Below the pieces are notes generated by a model. The model did no database searches. It was not told the origin of the DNA and saw only the letters and a program-made list of their open reading frames with translations. Below are positions 35,318-45,136 of a DNA stretch of 62,136 nucleotides, in pieces; within the stretch, counting starts at the first letter, position 1; the number at the start of each line of letters is the position of its first letter. Source of the stretch: an uncultured Verrucomicrobiaceae bacterium (lineage in GTDB: Bacteria > Verrucomicrobiota > Verrucomicrobiia > Verrucomicrobiales > Verrucomicrobiaceae); assembly GCA_937872615.1 (NCBI GenBank), contig CALMTT010000592.1, forward strand, positions 1 to 62,136, written 5' to 3'. A program made the position numbers and the translations under genes.

Positions 35318-37669
35318 TCAAAGCAGCGAAACGGGGTCCACATCCCACACGACGATCACATCATCCGGCAGGGTGATGGAGCGCAGGACCCGGTGGATAT
35401 GCGCAGTGAGGGCACGAATGCGGGGCGTCCTGAGCAGGAGGTGAAAGCGGAACTGGCCGTGGGCCTTTGCCAGCGGGCTGGGAACGGGCTCTCCCATGAC
35501 GACCTCGTCTGGCAGGCCATCTGCGAGGCGGCGATGGAGTGTCTGAAGGGCAAATTCGGCGCGGGCCTGGTGCTTTCCCCGGCTGCTGATGAGCACGACG
35601 TGGCTGAAGGGCGGGTAGCGGAAGGCCTGGCGGTGCTCGAGCTCCTGCTGGGCAAAGCCTTCAAAGTCATTGTGCCGTGCAAACTGCACCGCCGGGGTAT
35701 GTGGCGCATAGGTTTGGACCATGACCTCGCCCTTCAGCTCGCCTCGTCCGGCCCGCCCGGCGACCTGAACGAGGAGCTGGAAGGTGCGCTCGGCGGCGCG
35801 GAAGTCGGGGAGGTTCAGCGCGATGTCCGCATTCAAAACGCCGACAAGGGTGACATTCGGGAAGTCGAGCCCTTTGGCGATCATTTGCGTGCCGATGAGC
35901 AAATCGAGCTTTTGAGCGCGGAAGTCGCGCAGCATGTCGCGGAGCTGGTTTTTCCGCTGGATGGTATCGGTATCGACGCGGGCGATGCGGGCCTGCGGAA
36001 ACAAGGCACGCACGGCCTCCTCGACGCGCTCGGTGCCGAAGCCGGCGAATTTGATGGCCGGGTCAGAACAGGAGGGGCACTTCGAGGGCGGCAGTCGGCG
36101 GGCGCCGCAGACGTGGCAGACGAGGCGGTGATCATGCTTGTGGAGGGTCATCGGCACGCTGCAGTCCTGGCACTGGACGGTCTCGCCACATGCCGTGCAG
36201 GTGAGGGAGGTATTGAAGCCGCGGCGGTTCAGGAAGAGGATGGTCTGCTCTCGCTTCTCAAGCCGCGTGGTGATGGCTGCGTGGAGCTTTGCCGAGATCA
36301 TGCCAGCGTGCTGCGGGGCCACGGCGGTGCCTTTTCGCCGCTCGAGGCGCATGTCCACAATGCGGATGTAGGGCATCGTTTTGCCATCGGTGCGGCGGGT
36401 GAGACGCAGGAGCTCGTATTTGCCGCGGGTGGCATTTTCGAAGGACTCCAGACTCGGCGTGGCACTGCCGAGCAGCACGACGCAGCCTTCGATTTTCGCC
36501 CGCACAACCGCGAGGTCGCGTGCGTGGTAGCGCGGGGTCTCGTCCTGCTTGTAAGAAGGCTCGTGCTCCTCATCGACGATGATGATGCCCATTCTTTCCA
36601 GCGGGGCAAAAATCGCGCTGCGGGCTCCGATGACGATGTCGGCGCGGCCTTCCTGGACCTTGAACCACTCGTCGTGACGCTCGCCATCGCTGAGGTGGCT
36701 GTGCAGGACGGCGATGCGCTCTTTGCGATCTGAAAAGCGAGATTTGAAGCGCTCGATCGTCTGAGGCGTGAGGCTGATCTCCGGCACCAAAACGAGGGCG
36801 GTTAGGCCGCTTTCGAGCACTTGGGCGATGGTTTGAAGATACACCTCGGTCTTCCCGCTGCCGGTGACGCCATGCAGAAGCAACGGCCGGGCTTCCGCGG
36901 GCTTCGCCAGCGCTTTCGCCGTCGCATCGACAGCCTCCTGTTGCTCTGCGGTGAGCGTGAGAGCCTGCGAAGGCATGAATTCCTCATCTTGAAAGGGATC
37001 ACGCTCCACGCGGGCCTCGGTGCGGGAGAGCCAACCTGCTTTGAGCAGCGGCTTGATGATGCCGGCAGCACGTGCCAGATCGCGTCGCAGCGTGCTGAGG
37101 GTGATCTCGCCTCCGGCAGCTTTGACGGCGTCGAGAACACGAGCCTGCATCGGGGCGGTTTTGAGCATCTTTTCCCACACGTCCTGCGGCGGCATCGAGA
37201 GGAGGCTGAGCCGGCTTTCCTTCAAAAACGTCTCAGGCTTCACCCGCACGACCTGCGGGAGCATGGTGCGCAGCACCTGATGCCGGGGGATGATGTAATA
37301 TTCGGTCATCCATTTCGCCAAGGCAAGCAGCCCAGACGTGAACATGGGCTTCGAGCCCACCAGTGAAATGGCCTCCTTGAGCTTGCCACGATGCGGAGAG
37401 TCCCCCCGCACCTCCATCACCACGGCTGGAACGCTTTGGCGTTGCAATGGCACCAACACCCGTGAACCAACCGTGAGCCGTCCGGCGAGCATAGGTGGCA
37501 CCAAATAGTCCAATTCTAGGGCGGCGGAGCCTTCTAGCTGCACTCGAATGATGCTAGTGGGCGAAGAATCAGGCTCTGGATTTTCCGCCTGCGGCACAAG
37601 GCATGTCTTTTCCCCGAACAAATCGCGCTCGATGCCTTCAGGCTGGGAAGATGTCACGGAAGGCTTCAT
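35318..37669 (-). CDS. priA: Primosomal protein N' (replication restart helicase PriA)
   Basis: The 783-aa protein has an N-terminal DNA-binding domain and a superfamily 2 helicase core with [17 protein letters not shown] (Walker A) and [15 protein letters not shown] (DEEH box). The zinc-binding insert is clear: [13 protein letters not shown], then CHVCG and [16 protein letters not shown] and [13 protein letters not shown] motifs complete the core. It reloads the replication machinery at stalled forks. The ATG at 37669 is preferred over an upstream GTG lying inside the terminator of the next gene. Confidence 0.95.
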   Translation of the reverse strand: MKPSVTSSQPEGIERDLFGEKTCLVPQAENPEPDSSPTSIIRVQLEGSAALELDYLVPPMLAGRLTVGSRVLVPLQRQSVPAVVMEVRGDSPHRGKLKEAISLVGSKPMFTSGLLALAKWMTEYYIIPRHQVLRTMLPQVVRVKPETFLKESRLSLLSMPPQDVWEKMLKTAPMQARVLDAVKAAGGEITLSTLRRDLARAAGIIKPLLKAGWLSRTEARVERDPFQDEEFMPSQALTLTAEQQEAVDATAKALAKPAEARPLLLHGVTGSGKTEVYLQTIAQVLESGLTALVLVPEISLTPQTIERFKSRFSDRKERIAVLHSHLSDGERHDEWFKVQEGRADIVIGARSAIFAPLERMGIIIVDEEHEPSYKQDETPRYHARDLAVVRAKIEGCVVLLGSATPSLESFENATRGKYELLRLTRRTDGKTMPYIRIVDMRLERRKGTAVAPQHAGMISAKLHAAITTRLEKREQTILFLNRRGFNTSLTCTACGETVQCQDCSVPMTLHKHDHRLVCHVCGARRLPPSKCPSCSDPAIKFAGFGTERVEEAVRALFPQARIARVDTDTIQRKNQLRDMLRDFRAQKLDLLIGTQMIAKGLDFPNVTLVGVLNADIALNLPDFRAAERTFQLLVQVAGRAGRGELKGEVMVQTYAPHTPAVQFARHNDFEGFAQQELEHRQAFRYPPFSHVVLISSRGKHQARAEFALQTLHRRLADGLPDEVVMGEPVPSPLAKAHGQFRFHLLLRTPRIRALTAHIHRVLRSITLPDDVIVVWDVDPVSLL

Positions 37670-37672
37670 GCC

Positions 37673-37704
37673 AAAAAAAACCTCCCGGCTCACGCCGGGA
37701 GGTT
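37673..37704 (-). terminator. Rho-independent terminator of the outer-membrane protein gene
   Basis: On the minus strand CCTCCCGGC, a 4-nt loop and GCCGGGAGG are followed by TTTTTTTT. The 9-bp GC-rich stem starts 33 nt after the stop of the minus-strand gene at 37737 and abuts the priA start. Confidence 0.85.
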
Positions 37705-37736
37705 CAACCGAAAAGGTTGTGAATCGCGCGAGGCGA

Positions 37737-38609
37737 TTAGAAGCGGACGCTGAGGGTCACGCCGCCCATGAGGACGCTCTTGAAAGGAGTGTCGTTCACA
37801 GCAGGGCCAGCGACCAGATTGGTGGTGGTGCCGAGGGGCAGGTTACCAGCGATGTAGGGCGTCAGAGTGGCGCGGCTGTTGAGCTTGATCGGGAAGCGGA
37901 GACCGGTGCTGATGGCTGTCCAGCCAGTGATACCGTTGCCACCGAAGTTGCCGCCAGGGATGAGGGCATTGCTCTTGTTGAACTGCCAGTTGAAGTTCTT
38001 GCCGTAGCCGACGTTGAAGAAGGGAACGATGCTGATGGAATCGGTGACCGCAATGTTGGTGTTGAGGTCGAGGTCGAAGTACCAGGAGTCGTTGACGAAG
38101 TCGTAGTTGGCGCTGGAAGCGACGTTGATCGGGCCGAGAGCGGTGGCGAGGCCAAGGCTGACTTCCTGACCGTCGTTCATGTTGCCGACGGTGTTGAAGT
38201 CACCCATGTTACGGAAGTAACGATAGCCAAGGCTAAGGGTCACAGGGCCCAGGTCCTGCTGGACGGCGGCACCGAGTTGGAGACGCTGCCAGGACATATC
38301 ACGGGAACCAGCGAGGGCGAGGTGATCTTGGTCACCAGCGAGGGATCCATAGTTCACGTCCCAAGCAAGGCGGGTGCCTTCCACGAGCGGGATAGCGCCA
38401 CCGAGGGAGCCGTCGATCCAGTGTTGTCCAAGGTTCGCACCACGCCAGACGGCATTGGTGTGGTAGCCGAGGCCGACGTTGACACCGAGGTCATCGTTCA
38501 CGGGCTGCACAGGGGCAGGATTTTTGGGGGCGGGGGCGGTTCCGGCCACAACGGGAGTGGCGGCCAGTGCCAAGAACCCCAGCGTCTTCAGCAATGCATT
38601 CAATTTCAT
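37737..38609 (-). CDS. Outer-membrane beta-barrel protein
   Basis: From the ATG at 38609 the protein is 290 aa: signal peptide (LLKTLGFLALAATPVVAG), a short Pro-rich linker, then alternating beta strands such as VNVGLGYHTNAVWRGANLG and LQLGAAVQQDLGPVTLSLGY. The last residue is Phe (LSVRF), the classic signal for BAM-assisted barrel insertion. It may be a small porin or a structural barrel; no specific substrate is suggested. It has a promoter-like -10 upstream and a strong terminator, so it is likely a highly expressed single gene. Confidence 0.85.
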   Translation of the reverse strand: MKLNALLKTLGFLALAATPVVAGTAPAPKNPAPVQPVNDDLGVNVGLGYHTNAVWRGANLGQHWIDGSLGGAIPLVEGTRLAWDVNYGSLAGDQDHLALAGSRDMSWQRLQLGAAVQQDLGPVTLSLGYRYFRNMGDFNTVGNMNDGQEVSLGLATALGPINVASSANYDFVNDSWYFDLDLNTNIAVTDSISIVPFFNVGYGKNFNWQFNKSNALIPGGNFGGNGITGWTAISTGLRFPIKLNSRATLTPYIAGNLPLGTTTNLVAGPAVNDTPFKSVLMGGVTLSVRF

Positions 38610-38610
38610 A

Positions 38611-38642
38611 GTCTGATCAGGTTGGTTTGGTTGGTTGGTTGA
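38611..38642. repeat. Short TTGG-type tandem repeat in leader
   Basis: The plus strand reads GGTTGGTTTGGTTGGTTGG just upstream (in the minus direction) of the outer-membrane protein start. Such short repeats can slip and change expression; here they lie in the leader rather than the coding region. Confidence 0.5.
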
Positions 38643-38743
38643 GGTCGGACACTCGCATGGTTCGAGCTTCAAGCGTCTTGCTCGAAGCACGAATTACGTG
38701 CGCCGTTAGAATCAAAAACTAGCAGGGGCTGTAATCGCTGAAA

Positions 38744-38749
38744 AGTATA
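38744..38749 (-). promoter_or_regulatory. Promoter-like -10 for the outer-membrane protein gene
   Basis: TATACT lies on the minus strand in a very AT-rich block (38735-38790), about 135 nt before the start codon. No good -35 match is visible at 16-18 nt, so an activator or alternative sigma may be needed. Confidence 0.35.
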
Positions 38750-38889
38750 ATTTTCACTTTTTTGCACTTTTCGGCCCACAGACTGCTCTTGACTTGTTCT
38801 TTTTGCTCTACGCTAAACAAACCGGCAAAAGTGCGGCGACAACCATTTCAAAGACCCGCTCTGACATGCCCGCCAGCTTCTCCGCGCAT

Positions 38890-39666
38890 TCACTTGGCCG
38901 TATAACCACCGTCAACCGGTAGATTGACAGCCGTGATGTAGCGGGAGGCATCACTCAGCAGGAAGATAACGGCACCTCCCAGATCCGTATCGTCTGCCAT
39001 TCGGCCCAGCATGGTGTGCTCGCAATAACGCTTCAGGAACGGCTCCGGCTGATGATTGAAAAAGCCGCCGGGAGCCAAGCAGTTCACACGGACTCCTTTG
39101 GGGCCGTAAAGAGCCGCGTAGAAACGTGTGAGGTTTGCCATGCCACCTTTGTGGAAGAAGTAGTCTGGCGGCATGTCGCCCATGGCTGTGCCTTCATAAA
39201 GCTCGTAGCTGGGGCCGATCAGGCCCTGAATGCTGCCGATGTTCACGATGCTGCCACGACCGGCTTCGGCCATCGTCTTGCCAAAGACATGGTGCATCAG
39301 CATCACGCCAGTGGCGTTCACTCGCATGGATTCGGTAAACTGGGCAGCGCCTCCGTTCACTCCTTTCATGGGGCGGAGCACGGCATTGTTCACGAGCCCG
39401 TCGAGCGGGCCATGCCGTGAGATCACCCGGTCGTGCAAAGCCTCCACCGAGGCTTCCTCGCCTTGATCGAGCGACTCGGCGAAGACCTGATTCCCCTTGG
39501 CCGTCTCCTGATCGGCGACCACTCGAAGCTTCGCAACATCACGTGCCGCAAGGATCAGTGTCGCGCCAGCATCGGCCAGCATCGAGGCGAGCCCGCGGCC
39601 GTAGAGGCCGGCGCCGCCGGTGAGCAGGATGGTTTTGCCGCGAAGGGAAAAAAGGTCGGCTGACAT
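38890..39666 (-). CDS. Short-chain dehydrogenase/reductase
   Basis: The 258-aa SDR has the cofactor motif TGGAGLYGRGLA (residues ~16-27), NNAVLRPM, the active-site Ser region SIVNIGSIQGLIGPS, and YFFHK as the YxxxK pair. The C-terminus has FLLSDASRYITAVNLPVDGG. It is a classical NAD(P)H-dependent oxidoreductase; the substrate could be a sugar or acid related to the adjacent aldolase. It follows the HpcH aldolase gene with only 8 nt between them, so they form one unit. Confidence 0.9.
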   Translation of the reverse strand: MSADLFSLRGKTILLTGGAGLYGRGLASMLADAGATLILAARDVAKLRVVADQETAKGNQVFAESLDQGEEASVEALHDRVISRHGPLDGLVNNAVLRPMKGVNGGAAQFTESMRVNATGVMLMHHVFGKTMAEAGRGSIVNIGSIQGLIGPSYELYEGTAMGDMPPDYFFHKGGMANLTRFYAALYGPKGVRVNCLAPGGFFNHQPEPFLKRYCEHTMLGRMADDTDLGGAVIFLLSDASRYITAVNLPVDGGYTAK

Positions 39667-39674
39667 GGCTTGGA

Positions 39675-40484
39675 CTACTTGGATCGATAGATGGAGTCGC
39701 TTTGCGAAGAGCCGGCGGCACCGCCAAAGTCGCTGACGAGCTTCTTGAAGGCGTTGCCGAGTTCCAGCACATCGGCACCGAGGGTAAAGACCCGCGTGCC
39801 TTCAGCGACAACGTCTTCCTTCTGGCCATACAAAGAGGCCACGGCAGGGTATTTGCCGTGCTTCAGGGCCGCGGCGGCCACCTTTTTGCGGGCGGCCACC
39901 ACGTCGGTATGCGTGGCCTGGCCCAGCTTTCCGATGCGATGACTGAAATCACCCGCTCCGAAGAGCAGCATGTCAAAACCGGGCACGGCGGCGATATCTT
40001 CCACGACCTCCAAAGCCTCCGGGCTCTCGATTTGAAGAATGACAAACTTCTCCGTGTTGCAGTGGTGGGCGTAGTCAGCCAGCGGCACCTGGCAGAAAAG
40101 ACCGTCCATGTTCCCCGCGTCCAGCGCCTTGCTGCCCAGCGGCCGGCAACGCACCATGTCCACGACCTGCCGGGCCTCGTCCGCGCTGGTCACATGTGGC
40201 ACCATGATGCCGGTGGCATCGCATTCAAAGGGCTTCACATACTCGCTGTATCCGCCTTTGTTCACCCGCACGATCGTGTCGAGGTCGTGCAGCTTCGCGG
40301 CCCGCACCTGATGCTCGAGATTGAGCCAGTCATTCGGCACGTGCTCATTGCAAAGCCATACCGCGCTGGCTCCGGCGAGCCCGGCCAGCTCCACGATGCG
40401 GGGGTCACCCAGATTGAGCTTCAAAACGGTGCTATTCTGACCCGAGCGGAGCTCGCGGAGGATGCGGGAGGGGCGGAGTTTCAT
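39675..40484 (-). CDS. HpcH/HpaI family aldolase
   Basis: The 269-aa protein shows the class II pyruvate-type aldolase fold: NLGDPRIVELAGLAGASAVW, TIVRVNKGGYSEYVKPFECD, GIMVPHVTSADEARQ, and the metal-binding FVILQIESPEALEVVED and GAGDFS segments. Members cleave 2-oxo acids such as 4-hydroxy-2-oxoheptanedioate into pyruvate plus an aldehyde, using a divalent metal. Together with the SDR it could form a small route for sugar-acid breakdown. It is divergent from sucA. Confidence 0.88.
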   Translation of the reverse strand: MKLRPSRILRELRSGQNSTVLKLNLGDPRIVELAGLAGASAVWLCNEHVPNDWLNLEHQVRAAKLHDLDTIVRVNKGGYSEYVKPFECDATGIMVPHVTSADEARQVVDMVRCRPLGSKALDAGNMDGLFCQVPLADYAHHCNTEKFVILQIESPEALEVVEDIAAVPGFDMLLFGAGDFSHRIGKLGQATHTDVVAARKKVAAAALKHGKYPAVASLYGQKEDVVAEGTRVFTLGADVLELGNAFKKLVSDFGGAAGSSQSDSIYRSK

Positions 40485-40645
40485 GCGGAGGAAGGCTGGA
40501 AAGGCAGGCTATACAGCCAGCCGGTGGCCGACGCCGACATTTTCATGCGGTCACTTTGGAATACCAAAAAAAGGAGCCCATCGCCGTTTGCACAACGCCA
40601 AAACAAGCGCACTCTGCCCGCCCCTTCCCCCCGTAAAAAGCCCCA

Positions 40646-43399
40646 ATGAGTGCCTCGCTCCCCTACCGCGCCAACGCGGACTTCCTTGAGTCGAAATACA
40701 TCGACTGGAAAAAAGACCCTGCCTCCGTCGAGTCGCTGTGGTCGTCGTTCTTTGAAGGTTTCGAGCTTGGCATGGCCAAATTGGCCGCTCAGCCCGCGAA
40801 GGGCGCTGAAGGCACTCTGTCTGAAAAGACGCTGAGCTTCCGCATGCGGGTGACGAACGCGATTCATCACTTCCGCGCTCTCGGTCACACCGCCGCGCAT
40901 CTCGATCCGCTCAGCGCCCAAGGGCCGGAGATCGCGTCGCTCTCGCTCGCGGGTCTTGGTTTCACGGATGAGGAGCTCGAAGAGGACGTGCAGACGCACA
41001 TGTTCCGCGGCGGTCAGCCGATGAAGCTCAAAACGATGCTCGGCGAGCTGCGCCGCATCTACTGTGGCAAGACGGGCTTCGAGTTCTGGCACATCAACAA
41101 CCCCGAAATCCGCGCCTGGCTTCTCGACCGCATCGAAGTCACCGAAGCGCCGAAACCAGCCGCGAAGGAGCACATCGACGCGTTGCGCTGGCTGTTGGAG
41201 GCAGAAAGCTTCGAGCGCTTCCTGCATCGTCGTTTCGTCGGCCAGAAGCGTTTCTCCGTGGAAGGCGGCGAGAGCATGCTCGTGGCCTTGGAAACCATTC
41301 TCGAAGGCCTGCCCGCTACCGGCGGCAAAGAAATCGTCATGGGCATGGCCCACCGTGGCCGTTTGAGCGTGCTGGCGAATTTCCTGCGCAAGCCGCTGGA
41401 GTATCTCTTCTACGAGTTCAGTGAAAACTACGTGCCCAACATGGTCAGCGGCGATGGCGACGTGAAATATCACCTCGGCTTTGAAACCGTGCGCCAGACC
41501 AGCAGCGGTGATTCCGTCGGCGTGATGCTCGCTCCGAATCCGAGCCACTTGGAAGCCGTCGATCCCGTGGTGGAAGGCATGGCGCGTGCCCGCCAGCGTG
41601 CGCTGGGCGATACGAAGGAGCGCAAGAAAGTGGTCCCGGTGCTCATCCATGGTGATGCGGCCTTTGCCGGCCAGGGACTCGTCGCCGAGGTGCTGAATCT
41701 CTCGCAGCTTCCCGGTTACCGCACCGGCGGCACGATCCACGTCATCGTGAACAACCAGATCGGCTTCACCACGATGCCGGAGGACGCCCGCAGCTCGCAC
41801 TACTGCACCGACGTGGCGAAGATGATCGAAGCGCCCGTCTTCCATGTGAATGGCGATTGCCCGATGGAGGTCGTCCGCGCTGCGAAGCTCGCTCTGGAGT
41901 TCCGCCAAACCTTTGGCCGCGATGTCATCATCGACATCGTTTGCTACCGCCGTCACGGTCACAATGAGACCGACGAGCCCGGCTTCACACAGCCGAACAT
42001 GGCCCGCAGCATCGCGCAGCATCCGTCCACCGCGACGCTCTTCCGTCTCGATCTCGCCAGCCAGGGCGTGCTCGACGAAGCCGGTGCCGCCGCGTTGCAA
42101 CGCGAGCTCGATGACGAACTCGAAGCCGGCGTCAACACGCTCGCCGAGAAGGACAAAAGCGCCAACGGCGGCAATCCTTTCGAAGGCAGCATGGCCATGC
42201 CGCAGCCTGCCTATGACTACGAACCGGTGAAGACCGGCGTGGAGATGAAGAAGCTCAAAATCGTGGCCGAGCGCCTGCTCGAAGTGCCGGAGAGCTTCAA
42301 TCTGCATCCCACCATCGCGAAGCGCTTCCTCGCGGCCCGCAAGAAGGCGGTGGAGGCTGGCGAAGGCTTCGACTGGGCCTACGCGGAGTCGCTGGCCTTT
42401 GGCACCCTGCTCACGGAAGGCCACGGCGTGCGCCTCAGCGGCCAGGACGTGCGTCGCGGCACCTTCAGCCATCGCCACAGCGTGTTTTATGATTCGCAGA
42501 CGCGTGAACGCCACATCCCGCTGAACAATTTGCAAGCCGAGCAAGGCCGCTACTGCGTGTACAACTCACTCCTGTCCGAAGCCGCCGTCCTGGGCTTCGA
42601 CTACGGCTACTCGCTGCTCGCCAGCAACCTGCTCGTCTGCTGGGAGGCGCAGTTTGGCGACTTCGTGAACGGAGCGCAGGTCATCATCGACCAGTTCATC
42701 GCCTCCGCCGAAAGCAAGTGGCAGCGCCCCTCGCATGTGACGCTGCTTCTTCCGCACGGCTACGAAGGCCAGGGCCCCGAGCACTCCAGCGCCCGCCTGG
42801 AGCGCTTCCTGCAGCTCTGCGCCGGTGGCAACATGCAGGTGTGCAATTTCACCACGCCTGCGCAGTATTTCCACGCCCTGCGCCGCCAGCTCAAGCGCAG
42901 CACCCGCAAGCCCCTCGTCGTCATGACGCCGAAGAGCCTCCTGCGTCATCCGAAGTGCGTCAGCAAGCTCGCCGACATGGCCGAAGGCACCACCTTCAAG
43001 GAAGTGCTCGACGACGACCAACTCAGCACCGCGCCCGAACGTGTCACGCGCCTCATTTTGTGCTCCGGCAAGGTTTACTACGACCTCCTCGAATTCCGCG
43101 AAGAGCACAAAATCAAGAACGCCGCCATCATCCGCATCGAGCAGCTCTACCCGCTCAACTACGAGATGCTCAAAGAGATCGTCGCCAAGTATCCTCGTGC
43201 GCAGAAGAAGTGGATCTGGTGCCAGGAAGAGCCCCGCAACATGGGCGCCTTCTACTACATCCGCCCGCGCCTCGAAGAACTCAGCAACCACAAACTCCGC
43301 TACGCCGGCCGCGAACGCTCCTCCAGCCCCGCCGCAGGCTCCAAAGCCATCCACTCGCTTGAGCAAGACAAACTGGTCGAGGATGCCTTCAGCGTGTAG
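40646..43399 (+). CDS. sucA: 2-oxoglutarate dehydrogenase E1 component
   Basis: At 917 aa it has the length of thiamine-diphosphate-dependent E1o. The N-terminal segment (ANADFLESKYIDWKKDP, VESLWSSFFEGF) is the E2-contact region. Further signatures are MGMAHRGRLSVLANFL, then HGDAAFAGQGLVAE, QIGFTT, YRRHGHNETDEPGFTQP and LLPHGYEGQGPEHSSARLER. It decarboxylates 2-oxoglutarate in the TCA cycle. sucB follows 119 nt downstream; the E3 gene is not in the window. Confidence 0.96.
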   Translation: MSASLPYRANADFLESKYIDWKKDPASVESLWSSFFEGFELGMAKLAAQPAKGAEGTLSEKTLSFRMRVTNAIHHFRALGHTAAHLDPLSAQGPEIASLSLAGLGFTDEELEEDVQTHMFRGGQPMKLKTMLGELRRIYCGKTGFEFWHINNPEIRAWLLDRIEVTEAPKPAAKEHIDALRWLLEAESFERFLHRRFVGQKRFSVEGGESMLVALETILEGLPATGGKEIVMGMAHRGRLSVLANFLRKPLEYLFYEFSENYVPNMVSGDGDVKYHLGFETVRQTSSGDSVGVMLAPNPSHLEAVDPVVEGMARARQRALGDTKERKKVVPVLIHGDAAFAGQGLVAEVLNLSQLPGYRTGGTIHVIVNNQIGFTTMPEDARSSHYCTDVAKMIEAPVFHVNGDCPMEVVRAAKLALEFRQTFGRDVIIDIVCYRRHGHNETDEPGFTQPNMARSIAQHPSTATLFRLDLASQGVLDEAGAAALQRELDDELEAGVNTLAEKDKSANGGNPFEGSMAMPQPAYDYEPVKTGVEMKKLKIVAERLLEVPESFNLHPTIAKRFLAARKKAVEAGEGFDWAYAESLAFGTLLTEGHGVRLSGQDVRRGTFSHRHSVFYDSQTRERHIPLNNLQAEQGRYCVYNSLLSEAAVLGFDYGYSLLASNLLVCWEAQFGDFVNGAQVIIDQFIASAESKWQRPSHVTLLLPHGYEGQGPEHSSARLERFLQLCAGGNMQVCNFTTPAQYFHALRRQLKRSTRKPLVVMTPKSLLRHPKCVSKLADMAEGTTFKEVLDDDQLSTAPERVTRLILCSGKVYYDLLEFREEHKIKNAAIIRIEQLYPLNYEMLKEIVAKYPRAQKKWIWCQEEPRNMGAFYYIRPRLEELSNHKLRYAGRERSSSPAAGSKAIHSLEQDKLVEDAFSV

Positions 43400-43407
43400 C
43401 CGCCCGA

Positions 43408-43485
43408 AGTGCTCAGTCCTCAGTGCTCAGTCTTCAAACTGTGCCACTGACCCAACTGAGCACTGAATACTGAGAACTGAGCACT
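43408..43485. repeat. Inverted repeat between sucA and sucB
   Basis: AGTGCTCAGTCCTCAGTGCT... (43408-43431) pairs with ACTGAGCACTGAATACTGAG... (43455-43485), the second arm holding one extra 7-nt unit. The arms are made of short repeats of CTCAGTG/CACTGAG. The transcript could fold into a long hairpin between the two genes, affecting mRNA stability or the E1:E2 ratio. Confidence 0.6.
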
Positions 43486-43518
43486 TTCACCCGCAAACAC
43501 CCTTTCCCCTCGCACACC

Positions 43519-44616
43519 ATGGCTGACATCAAAATCCCCGCACTCGGCGAATCCGTCACCGGAGGCCAGATCGCCAAATGGCACTTCAAAAACGGCGACT
43601 TCGTCAAAGTCGGCGACATCCTCCTCACGCTCGAAACCGACAAAGTAGCCGCTGAAGTCACCGCCGAGGCCGCAGGCACGCTGACCATCGCCAAACAGCC
43701 CGGCGACGATGTCGTCATCGGCGACGTCGTCGGTCAAATCGCCGAAGGAGCCGCTCCCGCCGCCCCGGTCGAAGCTCCCAAACCCGCCGCACCAGCCCTT
43801 GCGGCCGCTCCCGCTCCCAAAGCCGAGGAAAAGCCCACCAACATCACCGAGTTTAAAGTCGTTCCGAAGCCTGAACCGGCTCCCGAACCCGCCGCGAAGC
43901 CTGCACCTTCCCCCGAAGGCCGCATCACGCGGAAGAAGATGACGCCGCTGCGCAAAAAGATCGCCGACCAGCTCGTCAGCGCCCAAAAGACCGCCGCCAT
44001 CCTGACCACCTTCAACGAGTGCGACATGTCGAACGTCATGGCGCTGCGCAGCAAGCTCCAGGATGCCTTTGTCGCCAAAAACGGCGTCAAACTCGGCTTC
44101 ATGAGCTTTTTCATCAAAGCCGTCGTCGAAGCCCTCAAAGCCGTCCCGCAGATCAACGTCCGCGTCGAAGGCGATGAAATCGTCCATCAGCACTACTACG
44201 ACATCGGCGTCGCCGTCGGCACCGAGCGCGGCCTCATCGTCCCCGTGCTCCGCGATGCCGATCAGAAGTCCTTCGCCGAACTCGAGCAAGACATCCTCGG
44301 CTACGCCAAAAAAGCCAAAGACGGCAAACTCCAAGTCTCCGACCTCACCGGCGGCGTCTTCACCATCTCGAATGGCGGCGTTTATGGCTCTCTTCTGAGC
44401 ACCCCGATCATCAACCCGCCTCAAAGCGGCATCCTCGGCATGCACAGCATCCAGCAGCGCCCCATCGCCGTCGATGGTCAGGTGGTGATCCGCCCGATGA
44501 TGAACCTCGCCCTCAGCTACGACCACCGCGTCGTCGATGGCAAAGAGGCCGTCACCTTCCTCATCCGCGTGAAGGACTGCATCGAAAACCCCGCCCGCAT
44601 GCTCGTGGGGGCTTGA
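43519..44616 (+). CDS. sucB: 2-oxoglutarate dehydrogenase E2 (dihydrolipoyl succinyltransferase), without a visible subunit-binding domain
   Basis: Residues 1-75 are a lipoyl domain with the lipoylated Lys42 in [10 protein letters not shown]. An Ala/Pro/Lys linker follows to about 133. The catalytic domain starts directly with [15 protein letters not shown] and carries [13 protein letters not shown] (His336, Asp340). The ~35-residue peripheral subunit-binding domain that normally lies between linker and catalytic core is not recognisable, and the protein is 365 aa rather than ~400. It transfers succinyl groups to CoA. How E1 and E3 would bind is an open point. Confidence 0.92.
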   Translation: MADIKIPALGESVTGGQIAKWHFKNGDFVKVGDILLTLETDKVAAEVTAEAAGTLTIAKQPGDDVVIGDVVGQIAEGAAPAAPVEAPKPAAPALAAAPAPKAEEKPTNITEFKVVPKPEPAPEPAAKPAPSPEGRITRKKMTPLRKKIADQLVSAQKTAAILTTFNECDMSNVMALRSKLQDAFVAKNGVKLGFMSFFIKAVVEALKAVPQINVRVEGDEIVHQHYYDIGVAVGTERGLIVPVLRDADQKSFAELEQDILGYAKKAKDGKLQVSDLTGGVFTISNGGVYGSLLSTPIINPPQSGILGMHSIQQRPIAVDGQVVIRPMMNLALSYDHRVVDGKEAVTFLIRVKDCIENPARMLVGA

Positions 44617-44643
44617 TCGCCCCTTTTCGAGTGTTTTCAAAGT

Positions 44644-44689
44644 TGGTCGGGCTGGCGGGATTCGAACCCACGACCTCTTCGTCCCGAAC
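44644..44689 (-). other. 3' fragment of tRNA-Pro(CGG): attachment-site scar
   Basis: On the minus strand the sequence reads TTCGGGA (anticodon loop, CGG), CGAAG, a variable loop, the T arm GTGGG-TTCGAAT-CCCGC, the acceptor strand CAGCCCG, discriminator A and encoded CCA. The 5' half of a tRNA is absent: the bases before the anticodon loop do not form a D arm or acceptor strand. Partial tRNA 3' ends of this kind are left at one edge of integrated elements, with the intact gene at the other edge. The scar is 27 nt after sucB, and the intact tRNA-Pro would be to the right. Confidence 0.75.
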
Positions 44690-44828
44690 AAGAAACGAAG
44701 GCATTCGCCGCATGCAGTCTGAAATGATCTTTCGTCGCCAAACCACGCAGTGTCAAGGGTTTCAGGGCGTATCAGAAGCCGGACGACCTTACCCCATTTT
44801 GCCCCAAATGGCCCCATTTTTAGGCGGG

Positions 44829-45136
44829 GTGTTACTAAAGTGTTACTAAAGCCGAGGGCTCTCGACTCCTGATCGGTGGCGATGGATCAACGCAGCCGGA
44901 AGAACTGATTCAATCTCGCTATGCAACGCTGCTGCTCGATCACCCCTTCGCTTCAAATGATATGGATAGACTGGGTCTAGAAAAGTGCGTCGCCAAGCAG
45001 AAAAAGATTGCCCCAAATCACGCTCGCTCGTAATCTCACGTCACATCATGATCCATGATCGTGATGGGCTTCATTTGAGTCATTTGATCAACCTTTCTTG
45101 CTGAGAGGGTTGGTAGGGACAGTCAACGCGACTGTC
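44829..45136. repeat. Cluster of short repeats near the island edge
   Basis: GTGTTACTAAA occurs twice in direct tandem (44829-44839, 44840-44850). Farther right are TCATTTGA twice (45071-45078, 45080-45087), overlapping ATGATC motifs near 45045-45062, and the inverted repeat GACAGTC-aacgc-GACTGTC (45118-45136). These could be recombinase, excisionase or replication-protein binding sites. The whole interval 44690-45290 holds no supported gene. Confidence 0.45.

Noticed and set aside
40481..42544. Long open frame on the minus strand
   Set aside because: It is a shadow of sucA, which is certain from its motifs.
43408..43485. CRISPR-like direct repeats
   Set aside because: Units are only 7-10 nt, arranged as an inverted repeat without spacers of regular length.
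44613..44849. 78-codon open frame on the plus strand
   Set aside because: It reads through the tRNA fragment in antisense and has no family similarity beyond that spurious translation.
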